Shown here piece by piece: positions 43,499 through 57,837 of a DNA stretch of 64,000 nt (its first letter is position 1; each line of letters begins with the position of its first letter). Under the pieces are notes generated by a model that worked only from the letters and a program-made list of their open reading frames with translations, did no database searches and was not told the DNA's origin. The DNA comes from Coenobita brevimanus (taxonomy: Eukaryota; Arthropoda; Malacostraca; Decapoda; Coenobitidae): positions 57,308,394-57,372,393 of the forward strand of contig CM064671.1 in assembly GCA_032717465.1 (NCBI GenBank). The letters run 5' to 3'. The translations under genes were made by a program, and so were the position numbers.

Positions 43499-46030
43499 CT
43501 GTGGAACAGCATATTATGAAAACTATTAGGTTCTCAGGACTCTCTCGAATCCATATAAAACCCTATGTTTCTACCGACCATGAGACAGTTTGTGATGGCC
43601 AAGGACCATGGTTTGCCAAATATTTAACCTCTCATTTGTAACTTACCTCTGCCAGCTAAAATGCCTAAGCTGAGAGAATCTTAGTACGTATGTCTCCCAA
43701 CCGATGAATCACTGATGTGAAGTGTCACAGTGTTGGACATGCTCTAAATCTGAAGCAGTTGCAGGGGAATAGTAGGCGTTCTTTTGTTCCTGACTGACCA
43801 GTATCAAGATTCAGATTTCCATGCTTATTCTCGGCCAAATACAATCGTCTGGCGTTGAGTGGAAAACATGATGGAGCTGTTCTGACCAAGGGAGAGTTAA
43901 TAAATACAAGTCTTCTGACCAGCCATGACATTTTTTGCCTTCTCCACTCACGCCTTCAGTCTCTGCCCTGCAGAGATGTCATTTTCTTTTTTTATCACGT
44001 TATTATAGGACGAATTTCCTTAACATAGGAAAGCTGCCCCGTAGTGAAGAGGTTAATGAAGACTACAGCATTACTCCTCCAGTTAAGATAGTTTCTCTTT
44101 AGCCAGATAAAATCATTTATTTTCTTTTTGTTACTACCATACCAGTACCTTTGTAAGGAAGGAGCCAGTGGCAACGATATCAAAAGTCTCCTGTTAGGAA
44201 AGTTTTTTTTTTTTTTTTTTTTAACTTTAAACAATCGTCTGGAGTGTGCAAGAAAAAATAGAAAAAAAAAACGTCAAGCAAATGAAGTGATTAGTTTGTA
44301 CAAAGTCTCACCCCTTAAACTAAATTACAGTCTCAATTCGTCGCTCTTTTTGTTATCTATTGTATTAATTGCAACTTTCTTTACTCATTGTTTAGTCAAG
44401 AGAAAGCTGTCTGTACAGTTATGACATATGCAGAGTGGTAACGATTTCTGGACATAGCCAATGGTGGTGAGGATGGTGGATGAGGAAGTTCTGATTTTGA
44501 CTGCTTTGATCAGGCAGATTATTCATCTTTATTGTGGCCTTAGTGCAACTGTGTTTGGTGAGAGGTCTCTCTGTGGATTATGCAAGGAACATGCGTTAAG
44601 GCTGTTTTTGTCTTTGTCATAACAGTTTTAAACTATGTAATACACAATATGTAGGATCTGCTGTAAGAAAATAGGTGTTTTAATTTCCCTCATGGGAGAA
44701 ACAATAACACTTACGTGTAATTAAACGCAACTGCGAATGTCGTGATGAGGCGAACATCAAGAGAATCCTTTGGAGTAACTGTCGTCAGTGACCGGTCCGT
44801 GTCTCGTGTGTAATCAACGTAAGGAAAGTAACTTATCGCCGTAATCTTCAACTCCCGTCCCATCATGTTGCCTGGTGCCTCTGATCATCAAACAGTGAAC
44901 CATGTAGCATTGTGTAATATATACATTTATCACAAGAATTGTGTCTCTGAACATAAAGCAGTGAAACATGTTCCAGGGTGTGATATTTACAATTATCAAA
45001 ATAATTATGCCACTGTCCACATGTTTTACTCTAAAAATGTGTCCCCTTATACTTACAAATCACCATCAACTTAGGTTTTACATAACTGAGACCATTCAGC
45101 GCACAAAGTATCGAATGCATGTACATTGACGAAACGATATGAGAGTAATGGACATGTTGGTTAGGGAGTTCTGGGAAAGTGTCAATTCCTATGCTTTTTG
45201 CATGAGGTAAATGACTTTTCATTCAGTAATACAAATGTATTTTGGTCTGTTGCTTTTGCAGTGAAGTGTGCACTTTCAGCTTCGTCTTTAGCATTTCTGC
45301 CACCTTCGACGGGGTCGAGTGGTGTTCTTTTCTATGCAATACAGAATATGTTATCAAGTTTTGTGATTACCTTAGCGTACTTTGTTACTCTTTATCCTAC
45401 TTTCACACATATATGTGACAAAGATTACATATGTCTATATTAACTCTAAAAGTTGCATTTATTCTTTAAAGTGTAACATTAGTAAAAATAGTGCAAGTTC
45501 ATTAAATGACATTTTCCTCAGTTGCCGTGTACAATGGTTACAACTTAAAATGTTTCCACAATCAGGTCCTACTGGTTAAGGTTTACCTCAGTCATTTCTC
45601 CTTTCCTTTCTTTGTTGCTTAGGCTTCTCTAATTATTGATCTTTCATTATACCTGCATGTCCTCCTTGGTCTTTTCATTAATCTCACCCTCTCTTTTCTT
45701 ATCCCTGCTCATACTACTTGTCCTTTTCGCTCATCTTACTCCCTCCAGTTGGGGTATGTACTGTATATCCTCTCGTACCCCATTCCGTCCTATATGGCAC
45801 TATCGAGTCCTGGTCAACCTATTTTGCCGTACCACTTATAACTCCACATTTCTCTTTATCATCCACTCGTCACTTTGACAAACTATCTCACCATACATAA
45901 TATTCTCTGAAGGCGTATTATTCACAGTAAGTTCATCCCTTTCATTCATTTACATTTGGGATCCATGTCAGACATTGCTGACTATGTTTACAAGCGTATC
46001 CATGTTTCCATGAACTGAGGAGTTATTCGT
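43499..46030. other. Unassigned stretch
   Basis: Short open frames only, none recognised. A T-run lies at 44205-44222. Missing 5' exons of the receptor could be here but I could not identify one. Confidence 0.4.
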
Positions 46031-46220
46031 TACTACGACTTTCTCAGTGCCTCTGAAATCACTGTCCCTTCTGGCCGTTTTTTTTTTTTTTTTTTTTTTT
46101 CACAGGTCGATACGCCGTTTTCTCTGTTACTACGACTTTCTCAGTGCCTCTGAAATCACTGTCCATCTTGACTGTTTTTTTTTTTTTTTTCCACAGGTCG
46201 ATACGCCGTTTTGTCTGTTT
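46031..46220. repeat. 97-bp tandem duplication containing a poly-T tract
   Basis: The units at 46031-46127 and 46128-46220 share tacgactttctcagtgcctc, a T-run of variable length, and cacaggtcgatacgccgttt. Confidence 0.85.
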
Positions 46221-47036
46221 AAAAAACGCTACAATTCTTTTACATTTTTGATGTACTTCGTTGCATGCTGCAGGAGCTGCACAGAAACATTTGTGGGCCC
46301 TACTACGAAAACAAGATCCAGTGCCAAGGCACAGCAAACCCGTCCCTGGCAGTCAATTTAGTGATAACGTATAAACAGAACAGGATATCAGGCCAAAGAT
46401 GTCACATATCAAATTAGGAGCAAATGGGTAAATACTGACGACTTTATGCCCATTTGAAATTTTAAGCCCGACCCGCCTGACACTGACCCCCCTACTGCTA
46501 ACTGAGAGGTGACCCCCCTGATGTAATGAGGCATATTATACGATGCAGATTTGAAAGATGCACCTTTAGGTTTTGGTTTCATGTCGATATGACTAATTTG
46601 GAAGGAGTTATGTCGAAAAAAAAAATAGCCTACCTCATTTTTTGTTTTACATATTGGTGGGCCTACAGCCTCGACCTTGGCCCAGTTTGGCCCAAAACTT
46701 AATCAGGTGATCAGAAGGTCATAACCCATGGTCCCTGTAATTATAGTACAAATCACACCGATAGTTTTCACGTAAAGCTGTTAACAGACAGACAGACAGA
46801 CAAACAAACAAAGAAAAAACAAATCGAGTGAAAACAATACCCCTCCCCGAGCCACTCCGGGGCGGGGACGGGTAATTAAACGACACTATTAACGAACGTG
46901 ATCATTTGGCGTTCTTGTTTATCGTACCATAAACAAATTTGCAGTACACACCAGGTGTTCGTCACCTGGTCCTGACATAAAATAGTACTGGGATGCGACA
47001 AGCGGGTAGACGACAACAGAGACCCCTGTTTCGTAA

Positions 47037-47038
<2 letters not shown>
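46221..47038. other. Unassigned stretch
   Basis: Nothing recognised; a short cagacagacaaacaaacaaa tract lies near 46790. Confidence 0.5.

Positions 47039-47109
<71 letters not shown>
47039..47109. repeat. (AT)n microsatellite
   Basis: About 70 bases of AT. Confidence 0.97.
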
Positions 47110-48668
<1,559 letters not shown>

Positions 48669-48679
48669 TTACCCCCTCC

Positions 48680-49219
48680 CTAGTCCTTTGTCATCCCGAC
48701 AAAACTACACAATATTTACAAACATAAACCTTAATCCTAATGAAACATCTAACAAGACACAATATAATCCTTCAACTTATCTGGTCTTCTTCTATGCTGC
48801 TTCCGACGACGTCGTTGCTCCTAAACAGGGTCCACTTCTCCTGGAAGGTCTTGGTCCTCTTCCTGATTCACTTCTTATGGGAAACTCTTGCACTTCAGTT
48901 CCTTGGCTTTCCTCAACACTCTCGGCTGCGGGAGAGCATGATTCCTCGGAGACGTCCCAGCTGTACTGCCTTGGCCCATGGTACTGCCACAGATGGTTCA
49001 CATGTACCATTATTGGGCGAGACTTTCTGCCTCCCTGAATCCGATACGTTACATCTGATTGGCGATCCAACACAGTGTAAGGCCTGGCCCATGAGCTCTG
49101 CAGCTTCGTTGACTATCCCTTCTTCCACTGAAGACTGCATAACCAAACTTGGTCACCATCCTTGAAGCTCACCTCACTTGCCTTGGCTGGATGTGTCTGT
49201 AGGCGGCTCTTCAGCAGAT
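48680..49219 (-). pseudogene. Gypsy integrase C-terminal fragment
   Basis: Broken minus frames read KASEVSFKDGDQVWL, SLQWKKG, VLDRQSDVTYRIQ and MVHVNHLWQYHG. These are the GPY/F-type C-terminal module in which VWL...GPY.VL...YRI...VHVNRLK is conserved. Two frameshifts separate the blocks. The frame then continues into a Ser/Arg/Gly-rich tail ending near the polypurine tract. The catalytic core is not present. Confidence 0.7.
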
Positions 49220-49267
49220 GAAGAGAGAAACCTGTACTGTACACAGGAAAAATCATCCAATATATTA

Positions 49268-49338
49268 CCAGTATGCCGGGAATCGAACCCGGGACTCTCA
49301 GGTGAGAGCCAGGCAGCATACCACTACAACACGACCAG
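49268..49338 (-). tRNA. tRNA-like pseudogene (Glu-like, CTC), copy 1
   Basis: The minus strand has an A-box-like TGTAGTGGTATG, an anticodon-loop-like CTCTCAC and a B box GGTTCGATTCC with a perfect T arm (CCGGG/CCCGG). The acceptor arms do not pair and the anticodon stem is poor, so it is a tRNA-derived SINE head or pseudogene rather than a working tRNA. Confidence 0.45.
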
Positions 49339-49530
49339 ATAAAAGTTAACTCACATTGTCACAATCTTGCAACCAATGTCCCTCCGCCCCCACTGTGGGC
49401 CTGAAGAGGATGAATTAACCCTCTGGCACTTGGGCAAGTAGATGCTTTTAATCTATCCCAATCACTTACGGCAAGTCAGAATGAAGAGAGAAACCTGTAC
49501 TGTACACAGGAAAAATAATCTAATATATTA

Positions 49531-49598
49531 CCAATATGCCGGAAATCGAACCCGGGACTCTCAGGTGAGAGCCAGGCAGCATACCATTACACCACGAG
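49531..49598 (-). tRNA. tRNA-like pseudogene (Glu-like, CTC), copy 2
   Basis: Second tandem copy with the same A and B boxes. The T arm has one mismatch (GATTTCC). It is not expected to be functional. Confidence 0.45.
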
Positions 49599-49729
49599 TA
49601 GGTAAAAGTTAACTCACATTGTCACAATCTTGCAATCAATGTCCCTCCGCCCCCCACCGTGGGCCTGAAGAGGATGAGTTAACCCCCTGGAACTCGGGCA
49701 AGTACATGCTTTTAATCTATCCCAAGCAC

Positions 49730-50672
49730 TTACGGCAAGTAAGTGCTTGCCGTAAGTGCAACCTCAGTCTGGTACATGGTTCCACATCTGTTCTCCAGCA
49801 CTTTTACTAGGGACTGATAACTATTCCTCTCCATCATTGACATCTGGCCCAGAATTTTCACTGCTGCACCCTTAAAGGCTAGTAGCAAGCTGCATTGCCC
49901 TCTGTCTATCATTCCAACCATTCTGATCATCAAGTAACTCAAACTGTGCACGGTAAGTTTCCCAAGATACTCTACCTTTAGATTCTTGAGGTTTCTTTTT
50001 ATTTGGACCTCCATTATAGCCATGCACGTCACTGGTTTGGGGCCTAAAAACTGGGGCATCATAATTAAGTCCAGGACTTAAAACTTCTGCATTCTGATTA
50101 CCCGGCCTTGTAATGCTACCTGTAGATGCTTGGGATCCGTCAAGATTCACCACCGTACACCTTCCATTCTTTTCATATGCTCCCTGTACACTAACCTGAG
50201 GCTTAGCAGTGCAATATTTCTCTACAACCTCAGTTCTCTCACTAATTATCTTCAAATGGTTGTTTACATGCTGTATACAATCAGTAATTGTCTTCAACTG
50301 GTTGTTTACATGTTTCACCTGGTCGTCAAGATGCTGTCTGAATTCCATCACGTTAGTGCTTACCATACACTTCTGCTGCTGTAACGTAGCGTATACTTCC
50401 TCCTTCAACTACTGTTGCTCTTCCTTCATTTCCTCCACGAAAGCATCTAGCTGTCCTTGCATCCTCAGCTGTAATTCCCTCTGTTGCTCCTGTAATGCCT
50501 CTTGCAGATGTTCATATTGTTCTTTCTGTTCTTCGTTCTGTGCCTGTAATTGTTCTTTGAGTTCTTTCTGTCCCTCATTTTGTGTCCGTAATTGTTCTTT
50601 GAGTTCTTTCTCTGATGCTTGAAATAGTTTCACCCTCTCACACACGGTAAGTTTCAGTAAGCTTTCCGGCAC
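49730..50672 (-). pseudogene. Gypsy-type gag with coiled coil
   Basis: It starts MPESLLKLTVCERVKLF at 50672. A Glu/Gln-rich coiled coil with repeating KELKEQLQAQNEEQ blocks follows, then further helical sequence (QLKTITDCIQHVNNHLKII). The capsid core reads SWETYRAQFELLDDQNGW, MQLATSLKGAAVKILGQM and SLVKVLENRCG. The W..Y..QFE...W....A..L...L.G.A pattern is the Gypsy gag core. A nonsense codon lies near 50409 and a frameshift near 49880. It is truncated at 49740, where the tandem duplication begins, so no zinc knuckle is seen. Confidence 0.72.
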
Positions 50673-50765
50673 ACGATTTTATTCCACCCCCTTCTCTGCC
50701 AGCCCCCCCCCCCCTCCCTTGTGTGCCTCTGAAGACATGTATTCTCGCCTTATTTTCGCCACCCA

Positions 50766-50823
<58 letters not shown>
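50766..50823. repeat. (AT)n microsatellite at the missing 5' LTR
   Basis: AT run next to TTTGGGTGGCGA on the minus strand, which is where a primer binding site would be expected. Confidence 0.9.
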
Positions 50824-52126
<1,303 letters not shown>

Positions 52127-52129
52127 CTC

Positions 52130-54545
52130 CACTAGGGAATACTTCGAAGCAATCACCCACTCAAAGCAGCACATCACAAACAGGACACATGTGACTTGTG
52201 TTCCTCCTCATCTTTAACAAGACACACAAGGCACACCAGAGCCTCTTCTGGTTGGGGATCCTCTCCCGTTGATGGCCCACTGTGCAATCCAACCGGACTG
52301 TGTCGTCGATGACTCTTCAATGCTTGGTTGGATGTCCTGGTGTTTCCTGGTCCTGTCTTCCTGGAGATGCAGCTGCAGGGACTGGCATGGCAGCAGTGGC
52401 AGGTTCTCCAGTTGGACCAGGACTGCTGGAGATGAAGTACTGCTGGAGATGAAGGTCTTGGCACCTGTGCTGGTCCTGCAGGAGATGGCGGTATTGGCAC
52501 CTGTGCTGGTGCTACTCCAGGAAATGGTGGTATTTGCACCTGTGCAGGTACTGCTCCAGGAGATGCTGGTACTGCTGCAGGTTCAGAAAGTGCCAGCAAA
52601 GTGCCAGTTGGAGGTGCTGCTGGCTGTCCAGTTGGAAGGTAAGGGGTATGGTGGATGACATGCCCTGATGTGGGCCACTCCGCTTCGCTGAACTGGAAGA
52701 GCTTGAGGATGATCTCCAGAAAGTCAAGCAGTCACTGTCCCTCGTGAGCACTTCTTATATAAGACAAACACATTGAAGATGGCCATCTGGATGAAGTAGA
52801 GCATGATCTTCTTGGTCCACGTCACGATCAGCCTTTGGATGGGGTAATACTGGACCATTTGGTTGAAATGATCCACCCCCCCATGTGCTGGTTATAGTCC
52901 TCCACCATGACGGGCTTGTGCACAACCTTCTGGACAGAGGTTGTCCTCCTGTCAGGAGCCTTGGCCTTCCCTTGAACCTGCTTTGGGATGGTGCCTGTGC
53001 TGTGGAAGGTGGAGACCATGTTGACAATGCACTTGTCCTTCTACAGCAGCACTATCACATTGTCCTTGTGCCTTGCTGCCATGCCCCCCTCTGGCAGGTT
53101 CTTAGCCTTGGCAACGGCCTGAGGCTGCTTTGGTGCTCCTCTTGCCAGCCGTAGGGTCCCACACACATAGGTTCCTACACTGAAGAGTCGTTTGCACAGG
53201 GATACAGAGTTATAATAGTTGTCCATGAAAACTTCGTATCCCTGGTCCTTCAGCTGTTCTATGAGGCCACAAACGGTGTTCTCCAGAGTCTTCTTCTGCC
53301 CATTGTACACGTCAAAGTTCCAGATGTAGCCCAAGAACGACTCAGCCAGGATGTACAGCTTGATGGTGTATTTTGAGGGCTTCATGGGGTTGTACACCCT
53401 GAAGCTGAGGAGCACTTCCACCCCAGTGAGCCCTTGTCGAGGCTTTTTCTCCTTGGCTAGGTAGGTGTCTTGGAACCGCTAAAGGATGTATTCCATTGCC
53501 GTGAGAACTCTGATGAGCCGATCTTGATTGTCCTTGGGTATGGCGAGGGAATTGAAGGCATGGAAGTGATTCAGGATCACCACTGTCTCCCACTCATTGC
53601 TCGTCAAAATAGTGGATAGTTATGGAGTGGGGAACTTTTCCAATTGTGCCTGATGGTCAGCATGTCCACGATCCCCATGAAAAAGTACAGCCCTAGGAAC
53701 TTGGCCATCTCCTCCTCATTATAAATGAACCAGGCATCCAACACAGTCCCCAGGAACGCTGCGTACTTGTTGGTCTCACAGGCGAGATACGACAACAACT
53801 ACCGGATGAAGAAAAGTTGGAAGAACTGTAGGGGCGTTGTTGGTGGATCCACCTTCATCCCTGGGGATCCTGTGAAGGATCCATTATGTGGTGTGAATGG
53901 GCCACTGCCCCACCCTGGATCCTCTGCAGAAACACCTCCTGCAGTGGTGGCAGTGGGTTGGCCTACCAATACCCTTTGGCCTCCTCGACCACCCCTTGGC
54001 TGCCCCCCATAGCCAGGCTGGGGACCCTGGCGATCTCGTTGTGGTGGTGTCGGCTCCGACGAGGAAGATGATGAAGCTGGTTGATGTTGCTGCCGCACGT
54101 TGGGGGAGGGGGGATGAAAGCTGCCGGTGACAGCTCCCTCGTTGATCAGGCAGGAAATGATGACACAGTTGCATCCTGCACCAGCTGCACCACAGACACT
54201 ACTGTAGTTGCAGGTGCCAATGTTGCATACTTGGCCCCACAACCGGTGACATGAGCTCGGCCAAGGGGGAAGTGGAGGCACTGGGACGGCTGCTGGAGTG
54301 AGAGGTCTTAGTGGTGGTGATGGCTGGGCTTCGGGTCCCGCTGCTGGTGGTGGTGTCTGCTCCCATGGTGGTAGTGGTCAGGGCAAAACCTCCTAATGGG
54401 AATGGGGGGGACATAATCCCAGTCCTCCTCGCAAACTTGACTCGTCGCTCGGCACCTCCTCCTCCTCGCTTTCTTTCTCCTCTTCAAAAAGAATCTTCTG
54501 CCACTCCTCAGACGACAACCCCTTTCCATGGTGGCAAGCACTTGG
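52130..54545 (-). pseudogene. piggyBac-type transposase pseudogene (PGBD-like)
   Basis: Minus frames in order: N-terminus near 54530 with LSSEEWQKILFEEE and an acidic ESEEEEVPSDESS; low-complexity His/Pro/Gly linker; YLACETNKYAAFLG and MAKFLGLYFFMGIVDML (53798-53604). The DDE_Tnp_1_7 core follows (53421-53041) with EVLLSFRVYNPMKPSKYTIK, GYIWNFDVYNG, QGYEVFMDNYYNSVSLCKRL and GTLRLARGAPK. Then come VMVEDYNQHMGGVDHFNQ-type sequence with a one-base G-run frameshift near 52877, a Pro-rich repeat, and a C-terminal Cys finger MCPVCDVLL*VGDCFEVF near 52170. The Asp of FMDNYYNS and the GGVDxxxQ Asp are visible; the first catalytic Asp position reads AES. At least four frameshifts or stops are present. 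No TTAA-flanked ends were found. Confidence 0.8.
52400..52580. repeat. ~42-45-bp coding minisatellite in piggyBac C-terminal region
   Basis: Units with ggcacctgtgctggt and ctgcaggagatg repeat about four times and encode PxxPAQVPIPPSP-like repeats on the minus strand. Confidence 0.7.
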
Positions 54546-54717
54546 ATACAAAAGTTCTGTCTGAGCTATGAGTCTTTGCTGAAAAAAAGGAGATATTATT
54601 CACTGTCACGCAACACCTTCCATCGAGAGCAGAACTCTACAAATGATGTGATATATTTCCATACGACCGCTCGTTGCACAATTTACGAACAGTTAACATA
54701 AATGATAACTTATCTAT

Positions 54718-56864
54718 CAGTGTTGTAGTCAAGACCAGGCACCTCGAGACCAAGACCAAGACCACACGCTCCGAGTCCAAGACCAAGACCACACGCTCCG
54801 AGTCCAAGACCAAGACCAAGACCAAGAATTTATGTGTCTGCTGAATGAATGAAAAGTAGCTGCAGCCTGCAGGTGCTGCACTGCTGGTCAGTTTTCACGG
54901 GCATCTCGGCCCCTTGAGTGAATGCACTATAGCCATGGCGCATGACACTCAGGTTGTCATTATCATACCCTGGCAACCTACCATTCAAAAGTGCATCCCA
55001 TTTCATGTATAACACGATACACACGTGACTCGTGTATAATATGTTCGTGTATAATAATATTCATGTATAATATATTCGTACATAATAATATGAGTAATGT
55101 GTAATATGATTATATGATACGAAATCGGACGCACTTTTGAATGGTAGGTTGGTAGGTTATGATAATGAGAACCTCAGAGTCGTGCACCACGACTATAGTA
55201 CCCCAATCACCCAGTTGCAGATTATGTATCAATGCGATACTCAACACCTTTTAAACGAAATTAAGTTGATTATCACACGTGAGTTGCATGAGGTCATGGA
55301 GTTTCTAGGGCAACAATTACTAAGAAGAACGAAAGAGGGACGAGGGCCATGTTGATAATTTTTTGGGCCAAAACTCGAGAATATGGAGGGATCAGGGCCC
55401 ACACCAGGACTGTGACAATTTTTCTTTTATTTCTTGCCCATCTCAAACGTTTTCCAGGCACCCCAGGGCGTGGTCATAGCTCTCTACAGCCCTGCACACC
55501 AATGTTACAGCTTTTGAAAGTTTTTTAAGTTTTTAAATTTTTGAAAGTACGGTTTTGAAGTTTAATGTATGGTGTTGCATACTTTGTCAGTGCCATCGTA
55601 CTCATGGATAGCTGTATCTTCCTCATATGAAAGCTGGATTCGGATGTCTAATTTTCGCACTTCTCTCCAAGTTTTACCCATGCCCAAACGTTCCATACAC
55701 AACACATTCATCTTTCGTTTCTCGTGAACAGTCGAGGGAGACTACTTATTTTTCAGGATAATTACACGAGAGACCTGAGGGGTTTCAGGATACAGAGGTG
55801 GGAGGTAAATTTTTTTCGTAAATATAAAATATGTATTTTACTTCCCTAAGTGCTCCAAATACTTCTTACGGTCGTACTCATTATTTGTTTAAGAGGACAG
55901 TTTTCATTAACTTTTCCTCTTGAAAGAGGCCCTCATTCGAATCTGCTCACTGCCCTTCTTGCTAGTACAGATGATTTAGCGGCCACCTGGGTGGCCCCCC
56001 CACTTTAATGGAGCTAGAAATGCCACTGGGCCACATGGCCATGGCCTCCCACTCATAGATGAATAAGTTGTGTGAAATACAAGGGTGGCTGTGAAACACT
56101 AGAAAATACTGTATTCTGATTTCCTTTAAAAAGGTCACAGAAGTCACTACAGACCTCCGTGATAGCCATTTGGAAGCTTTGAAGGGTCATAACTTGAAAG
56201 GTTGGAAGCCACTGATTTCAGATTTGGCCCCTATTGTTCCAAAATCCTGGCTATGCCCCTATAAGGGAGGAAATATATTTACAAAGTTAATACATGTGAA
56301 CACTGAACATCTAGGTAAAATATTTCTGCTTTCATTGCTTCATTGGCATGAAGAAATAAACATAGGATAATAGACATTTTTGTGGTTACGTTTTCCGAGC
56401 GAACTAGCTAAACTTGTGCTGTACATGTACAAAGGGTGTGGGGATTGCATACACCATACATGTATATGAAGTACATGGTGAACAGAGCTGCAAACATGCG
56501 TGCGTGCAAGTGGAGATTATCACTGTGAGAATGGCCAAGTCATGCATGATCTCTAGACTCGCACGCACTCTATCAGCACTCGCAGGACTTAGCTCATGTA
56601 TCATCACTGTAGCGCTAGCCAGGCAGAATCTCTAGACAGTACAATGCTGTATGGTGTGCCGTGAATTGAATCAGCCATAATTTTTCTCCATGTATGATCA
56701 TATAAATTCTGACCTTCCCCACATCGCGAAGCACTTTGTAATACTGATCTCGACATGGTCTCGAGCCAAAACTCCGAGACTAGAAGCTTCAAGACCAAGC
56801 TCAAGACCAAGACCACATCAAACTGGTCTCGAGACCAAAACTAGTCTCGAGACCTACAACACTG
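54718..56864. mobile_element. Non-autonomous hAT-type element
   Basis: The ends are CAGTGTTGTAGTC at the left and the inverse of CAGTGTTGTAGGTC at the right, with subterminal AAGACCAAGACC and CTCGAGACC repeats on both sides. The flanks are TTATCTAT (54710-54717) and TTATTTAT (56865-56872), an 8-bp target duplication with one mismatch. CAGTG ends plus 8-bp duplication define hAT. No transposase is seen in the 2147 bp. A separate 75-bp palindrome lies inside. Confidence 0.8.
54928..55200. repeat. Imperfect palindrome (~75-bp arms) with AT-rich spacer
   Basis: The left arm 54928-55003 and right arm 55126-55200 share ctaccattcaaaagtgc and cattatcata in inverse orientation. The spacer repeats gtataataatatt-like units. 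It could fold into a long hairpin and may be a nested foldback insertion. Confidence 0.75.
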
Positions 56865-56874
56865 TTATTTATCA

Positions 56875-57510
56875 ATGTCTGAGCATGGTACGGTACCTGT
56901 TCACTGACGTCCGGGGTTGCATGGCATCCTTCTGTCCCCTGCCCTCCTACTGCTAAGGTTCTGCTGACACACGCTATACACCTGATATATTGCTTCACAA
57001 ACACTCTCGGCACAGTTGATGGACATTTCACATAAACCAAAAGTTATCTATAAATGTCTAAGCACGGTACAGTACTTGTTCACTGACGTCCATGGTTGCA
57101 TGGCGTCCTTCTGTCCCCTGCCCTCCTTCCACTAAGGTTCCGCTAACACACGCTATGCACCCTAAACATTGCTTCACAAATACTTGCATCACATTTGATG
57201 AACATTTCACACTAAATCATATGTAAATAGATGACTATCACAATGATTCCATCCCTACCTCCGCAATTATTCCATTCCTGACTATGGCATACCACATGAC
57301 GCAGCTTCGCCTTGAGAGTACGACGCAGCGCTACTTGGCACACACCACACTTTTACACAAACACTCGCAGCATATTGGACGTATATTCCACACTAAATCA
57401 TATGCAAATTTATCACAGTCACAATGATTCCATCCCAAACTCCTTCATTATTCCCTTCCCGACTAAGGCGTACACATGACACCTGCTCCATTCACGACTA
57501 TGGCTATGGC
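56875..57510. repeat. 179-bp tandem repeat, two units plus partial third
   Basis: Units at 56875 and 57054 share cggtac, ttcactgacgtcc, tccttctgtcccctgccctc and acacacgctat. A third, partial copy from about 57340 shares cactaaatcatatg and tcacaatgattccatcc with the end of unit 2. Confidence 0.75.
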
Positions 57511-57837
57511 GTATGTGACACCTGCTAGTCCAATTATTTCACCAAGCCAGCCACTATATCTTTCGTACAATATACAGTATAGGCATTGGCTTCACTGTAT
57601 ACATACTATACTCACAGCATTTGGGGCAGGGTGAAGCAGGGTGGCAAACCCTGCTACAGTGAACACGAGTCCTGCCCCTAGGCCTAACGGCTGAAAACAG
57701 GCCCCAACGCTGTACAAACAATATATTTATGTTTCTAGACACAGTCACTTCATAGTATATTCATGGACAATATATAATCACAGTCAGTCAATCGTGGCTT
57801 CGGCCTCAGGTGGGAGGGGGAGAAATAGGGGAGTTAA

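Larger units (their letters stand above)
49219..49740. repeat. ~260-bp tandem duplication carrying a tRNA-like head
   Basis: Unit 1 is 49219-49481 and unit 2 is 49482-49740. They share atgaagagagaaacctgtac, gaatcgaacccgggactctc, ctgaagaggatga and tttaatctatcccaa. An inverted motif cttacggcaag/cttgccgtaag lies at the right edge. The pair sits exactly where the central pol of the Gypsy element is missing. Confidence 0.85.

Noticed and set aside
49268..49598. Functional tRNA-Glu genes
   Set aside because: T arm is good but acceptor stems do not pair and the anticodon stem is poor; annotated as pseudo or SINE-derived.
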